A stretch of 64,000 nt of DNA from contig NZ_CP109000.1 of assembly GCF_036226605.1 (NCBI RefSeq), forward strand, positions 62,001-126,000. Direction: 5' to 3'. This DNA is from Streptomyces sp. NBC_00704 (lineage in GTDB: Bacteria > Actinomycetota > Actinomycetes > Streptomycetales > Streptomycetaceae). The notes under the pieces are model-generated. The model was given only the letters and a program-made list of their open reading frames with translations, did not search any database and was not told where the DNA came from. A program made the position numbers and the translations under genes. Positions 61,432-64,000 of this stretch are shown here, piece after piece. Within the stretch, counting starts at the first letter, position 1. Each line of letters opens with the position of its first letter.

Positions 61432-62487
61432 TCACCGGGCCGGGAATGATCTCGGCCCGGGACGCGGCGGCCGGGCGGCGCCGGTGTGCAGGACCTGGCC
61501 GAGGTGGCCGGGACCCGAGGGCGGCACGACGCGGGGTGCGTCGCGGTAGCGGCGGGTGCCGGTCTGCCAGGCGTGGTAGCCGCTCATCCACGCGGTCATG
61601 ACGTCGACGTAGCCCGCGACGTCGGCCCGCTCCCGCTCGCGGAGGCCGAGCTGCGCGCAGACGGCGGGCACCTGGCCGGCCAGGTCCTGGAAGCGCCGGA
61701 CGCGCCGGTCCACCTCGTCGCGGGCCGCGGCGAGCGCCTGGCCGCGGGTGAGGCGCCGGGCCCGTTCGAGGACGAGGACGAGGTTGTCCATGTCGCCGCG
61801 GGCCTCCTCCTTCTCCAGGGAGTACACGTCGTTGCACATCAGGGTGACGTCGATGGCGTCCCGGCGCATGATCCGCAGCTCGGGACTGTGGAAGGCGGAC
61901 GCGGGAACGGTGAGGCCCGCCGCGCGTTCCCCGAGCGAGAGGGGCAGGTCGGTGCCCGCGATGCCGCGCCGGACCTGGAGATAGGCGTCGAGACCGGCCG
62001 GGGCGCCGCGGAGACGGCCACGCGCCTCGTGGGCCTGCGCGGCGAAGTAGTACTCCCATTCGTGTGCGGTGCGGGCCGTCCAGGCCGGGTGGGCGCCGTC
62101 GGTGCCGCGGGCCCGGATGTCGGCGAACGCCGTCGTGCAGGGGTCGGCGCCGGGCGGCGGCGGGGCGCCGTGCGCGATGTCGATCAGCGCCTGGCAGACG
62201 CGAGCGGTCCCGGCCGGGTCGCGGCCGAGGGGGCCGTCGAGCTGGTCGTCGAAGACGAAGAAGAACCCCATCGCGTCCGCCAGCAGGTCCAGGGCGGGGC
62301 CACGGGCGTGTGGGAAGCCCAGCGCGGCCAGGCGCGGCATGTCCCAGGAGACGTACCAGGCCAGGGACCGGTCGTCAGCTGTCAGGCCGGTGCGGCGCAC
62401 CCAGTCCAGGTTGTGCCGGCGGGCGTCTTCGAGGGCCGGGCTGATCTCCGTGGCGGCGGGGAGAGCGAAGTCCATGTCCTGTGGCAC
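61432..62487 (-). CDS. class I terpene synthase
   Basis: A 351-residue terpene cyclase that ionises a prenyl diphosphate, probably farnesyl diphosphate, to a cyclic product. All catalytic motifs are present: aspartate-rich DDQLD at 80-84, pyrophosphate sensor Arg173 (46 residues before the NSE motif), NSE triad N219/S223/E227 in NDVYSLEKE, and the C-terminal RY pair at 313-314. A Pro-rich tail follows. GTG 62487 has GGGAGG upstream. The SDR gene ends 48 bases upstream on the same strand, so both probably form one operon. The sequence does not show the hallmarks I know for geosmin or methylisoborneol synthases (it is single-domain and lacks their long N-termini); the product is unknown. Confidence 0.92.
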   Translation of the reverse strand: MPQDMDFALPAATEISPALEDARRHNLDWVRRTGLTADDRSLAWYVSWDMPRLAALGFPHARGPALDLLADAMGFFFVFDDQLDGPLGRDPAGTARVCQALIDIAHGAPPPPGADPCTTAFADIRARGTDGAHPAWTARTAHEWEYYFAAQAHEARGRLRGAPAGLDAYLQVRRGIAGTDLPLSLGERAAGLTVPASAFHSPELRIMRRDAIDVTLMCNDVYSLEKEEARGDMDNLVLVLERARRLTRGQALAAARDEVDRRVRRFQDLAGQVPAVCAQLGLRERERADVAGYVDVMTAWMSGYHAWQTGTRRYRDAPRVVPPSGPGHLGQVLHTGAARPPRPGPRSFPAR

Positions 62488-62535
62488 GGGTCCTCCCGGA
62501 GCCGTAGCGGGCGGCTCGGGGCAGGTGTGCGCACG

Positions 62536-63585
62536 TCATTCGCGGGCGGCCGGGGACGTGAGGTCGAGGACCGGCGGCCCGGCCGCCCCGGCGCCCAGCC
62601 GGGCGAGGGAGAAGCCCATGGACTCGCTGACGCTCCCCGGGGTGCGGAACGCTCCGGTGTCGCAGATCCGCGGGAAGGCGTCCCGGACCAGCTCCGGTGC
62701 GGGGTCCCCCGTCCACACGACGCCTTCGGTGGCGCCCAGGAAGATCCGGGCCGTGCGCCGGCCGGCCGCGTGGAGGAGCCGGCCGGTGCAGGGGGCGCTC
62801 TCGTGGGCGAGCAACGCCACCACTGGGGCGACGTGCCGGGCGGGGAACAGGTCGGTGAGCAGCGCGGTCGTGCGCTCGTCGTCCCGGACCGCCTCCAGGG
62901 ACATGCGGGTCGCGGCGACGGGCACGACCGCGTTGACCTTGACGCCGTGTGCGGCGCCTTCCGCCGCCGCGGAGGTGGTCAGCCCCAGCACGGCGCCCTT
63001 GCCCGCGGCGTACGCGCTGAGCCCGGTGTCGCCGAACAGGGCGTCGGAGCACGTGTTGACGATCCGTCCGTACCCGGCGGCGGTCATGTGCGGCCAAACG
63101 GCCCGCAGCATGTGGAGCGTGCCGCCCGCGTGGGTGTCCAGCACCCGTCGGCATTCGTCGTCGGTGAGCTCGTCCAGCGGGCGCAGGATCGAGATGCCCG
63201 CGTTGTTGACCAGGGCGTCCAGCCGCCCCCAGCGCTCCAGCGCGGCGGTCACGAGGGCCCGGGCGCCGGCCGCGGTGGCGACGTCGTGCCCGTCCGCCAG
63301 CGCCTGCCCGCCCGCCGCCCGGATCTCCTCGACGACGGCCCTCGCGGGCGCGGGCGACGCCCCGCGTCCGTCGGTCGCGGTCCCCACGTCGTTGACCAGG
63401 ACCTGCGCGCCGCGCGCCGCGAGGAGCAGCGCGTACGCCCGGCCCAGTCCCCGGCCCCCGCCGGTCACCACGACCACGCGGCCGTCGAACCGGATCTCGC
63501 CACGGCCCTCGTCATGGGCTTCGTCGCCGCTCTCGTCGCGGCCTTCGTCGCAGCCCTCGTCGCGGCTTTCGTCCACCCGGCGCAC
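62536..63585 (-). CDS. SDR dehydrogenase (HSD17B4-like) with acidic repeat N-terminus
   Basis: A 349-residue short-chain dehydrogenase. The NAD(P) motif is TGGGRGLG (residues about 41-48), followed by VLVNDVG, LVNNAGIS and the catalytic SAYAAGKGA. Residues 5-30 consist of six Asp-Glu-x-x units. The core resembles multifunctional 3-hydroxyacyl-CoA/17-beta-hydroxysteroid dehydrogenases. The C-terminal ~90 residues (RIFLGATEGVVWTGDPAPEL) are an extension. As it precedes the terpene synthase gene by 48 bases it may oxidise the terpene alcohol. GTG 63585 is a reasonable start; GTG 63576 is an alternative. Confidence 0.85.
   Translation of the reverse strand: MRRVDESRDEGCDEGRDESGDEAHDEGRGEIRFDGRVVVVTGGGRGLGRAYALLLAARGAQVLVNDVGTATDGRGASPAPARAVVEEIRAAGGQALADGHDVATAAGARALVTAALERWGRLDALVNNAGISILRPLDELTDDECRRVLDTHAGGTLHMLRAVWPHMTAAGYGRIVNTCSDALFGDTGLSAYAAGKGAVLGLTTSAAAEGAAHGVKVNAVVPVAATRMSLEAVRDDERTTALLTDLFPARHVAPVVALLAHESAPCTGRLLHAAGRRTARIFLGATEGVVWTGDPAPELVRDAFPRICDTGAFRTPGSVSESMGFSLARLGAGAAGPPVLDLTSPAARE
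63502..63573 (-). repeat. 12-base repeats encoding (Asp-Glu-x-x)6
   Basis: Six consecutive degenerate 12-base units, exactly 72 bases, encode DESR, DEGC, DEGR, DESG, DEAH and DEGR at the start of the SDR. They look like a slippage-expanded acidic tail. Confidence 0.8.
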
Positions 63586-63899
63586 CCACCCCTTCAGACG
63601 GTGTACCGGGACGGCGGCTCTCCCCCGGCGTCCGCCCACCCTGCCCCGGCTGCCCGCCTCGGGGCAGGGAGCGCGCGGACCGAGCGGACGCAACCGTACG
63701 CACCCCACGTGCTTCCGTACGCTGCGTGCGCCCTCCCACGCTCCGGCACACGCCGGAACTCGCTTGTCGGCACGGGCGGCACCGAGGGCTTGCGGATGCT
63801 CCCCACCCGCACGCTCCGGCACCGGGCCCTCCACCGGATCGTTGCGACTGCCGCGAACGGCGCGACTGCGCCGTAGTCGCCGAAGCCGCTCTCCGGTAG
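63586..63899. other. leader region of the SDR-terpene synthase operon
   Basis: About 310 bases without a supportable gene. An upstream extension of the SDR frame is Arg/Gly-rich and unlikely to be translated. It should contain the operon promoter downstream of the dyad at 63900. Confidence 0.35.
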
Positions 63900-63919
63900 C
63901 GTACCGACCAGACGGTACG
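63900..63919. promoter_or_regulatory. inverted repeat CGTACCG-N6-CGGTACG, TetR-type operator
   Basis: Perfect 7-base arms around ACCAGA. Sites of this design are typical for TetR-family repressors. It lies between the gene entering from the right edge and the SDR gene, on the path of transcription toward SDR and terpene synthase. Confidence 0.55.
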
Positions 63920-63949
63920 ACTGGTGTGGTCGATGCACCGTCCCGCGCT

Positions 63950-64000
63950 TCATTGCTCGATGAACTCCTCGGTGAAGTGCTCAGTGAACTGCTCGATGAA
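63950..64000 (-). CDS. C-terminal end of a gene entering from the right edge
   Basis: The minus strand reads FIEQFTEHFTEEFIEQ and then TGA at 63950-63952, a regular tetrapeptide repeat (F-I/T-E-x) encoded by 12-base units. The gene continues beyond the window, so the product is unknown. The adjacent TetR-type dyad makes a TetR regulator one possibility. Confidence 0.4.
   Translation of the reverse strand, partial: FIEQFTEHFTEEFIEQ

Noticed and set aside
61432..62487. Assigning geosmin or 2-methylisoborneol synthase
   Set aside because: The protein is a single 351-residue domain without the second cyclase domain of geosmin synthase or the long Pro-rich N-terminus of the methylisoborneol enzyme, and no methyltransferase partner is adjacent.

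Overview
The window is GC-rich throughout. Genes show strong third-position GC bias, many GTG (some TTG) starts, GGAGG-type ribosome binding sites and many overlapping stop/start pairs. With secreted polysaccharide hydrolases carrying RICIN or CBM42 modules, a terpene synthase, a GAF-ANTAR regulator, a DUF2690 protein and ISAs1/IS5-type transposase debris, this points to Streptomyces or a close relative. The high density of truncated genes (ureF, acr3, alkB, rubredoxin reductase, ADP-ribosylglycohydrolase, HEAT protein, DUF664) and transposase remnants suggests an accessory region such as a chromosome arm. Strain and replicon position cannot be read from the sequence.

Layout. 0.5-3.2 kb: sugar-nucleotide epimerase and GT1 glycosyltransferase in visibly AT-richer DNA. 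3.7-9.1 kb: a ureF scrap, a small Cys protein plus membrane protein pair, a DinB-like enzyme, an ArsR-SRPBCC fusion with an inverted repeat at its promoter, a GAF-ANTAR regulator, an acr3 scrap and a YdcF-type protein. 9.4-11.9 kb: a decayed alkane-hydroxylase cluster (alkB, two rubredoxins with abnormal metal sites, frameshifted reductase) abutting a 0.6 kb insertion cassette that carries a barstar gene. 11.9-17.6 kb: secreted GH62 arabinofuranosidase, GlxA-type regulator, two F420-reductase-like paralogues, TetR with paired operators. 17.8-23.1 kb: MacB/FtsX-type ABC transporter divergent from a NarL-type two-component system. 23.4-27.9 kb: DoxX/MarR divergent pair, IS5-type scrap, unknown protein, broken DraG and HEAT genes joined tail to tail, RibD-like reductase, methyltransferase.

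28.0-30.2 kb: two-gene operon of a cis-prenyltransferase and a DUF2236 oxygenase fused to three EF-hands. 31.2-34.6 kb: two secreted arabinofuranosidase-type enzymes with CBM42 (GH54, GH43). 36.7-39.3 kb: MDR oxidoreductase, Old Yellow Enzyme and MarR regulator; a second MDR paralogue at 44.1 kb has the same palindrome at its promoter. 39.7-42.9 kb: a large NACHT NTPase, probably antiphage. 43-49 kb: small zinc-ribbon and unknown proteins, DUF2945-DUF3140 pair, secreted NlpC/P60 hydrolase, DUF985 cupin. 49.2-57.7 kb: LacI regulator, GH127 beta-L-arabinofuranosidase, ABC sugar importer (lipoprotein plus two permeases) and a secreted GH39-like enzyme with RICIN domain. 57.8-61.2 kb: PucR-type regulator divergent from a ferredoxin reductase and fatty-acid desaturase. 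61.4-63.6 kb: class I terpene synthase and SDR. A gene end enters from the right edge.

Together the carbohydrate genes outline two-stage arabinan or arabinosylated-glycoprotein use: GH62, GH54 and GH43 enzymes release arabino-oligosaccharides outside the cell, the GH39-like enzyme trims them, the ABC importer takes them up, and cytoplasmic GH127 finishes them under LacI control. The least ordinary items are the cis-prenyltransferase/EF-hand oxygenase operon, the barstar-bearing insertion cassette, the NACHT protein, and two MDR loci 7.3 kb apart sharing one operator.
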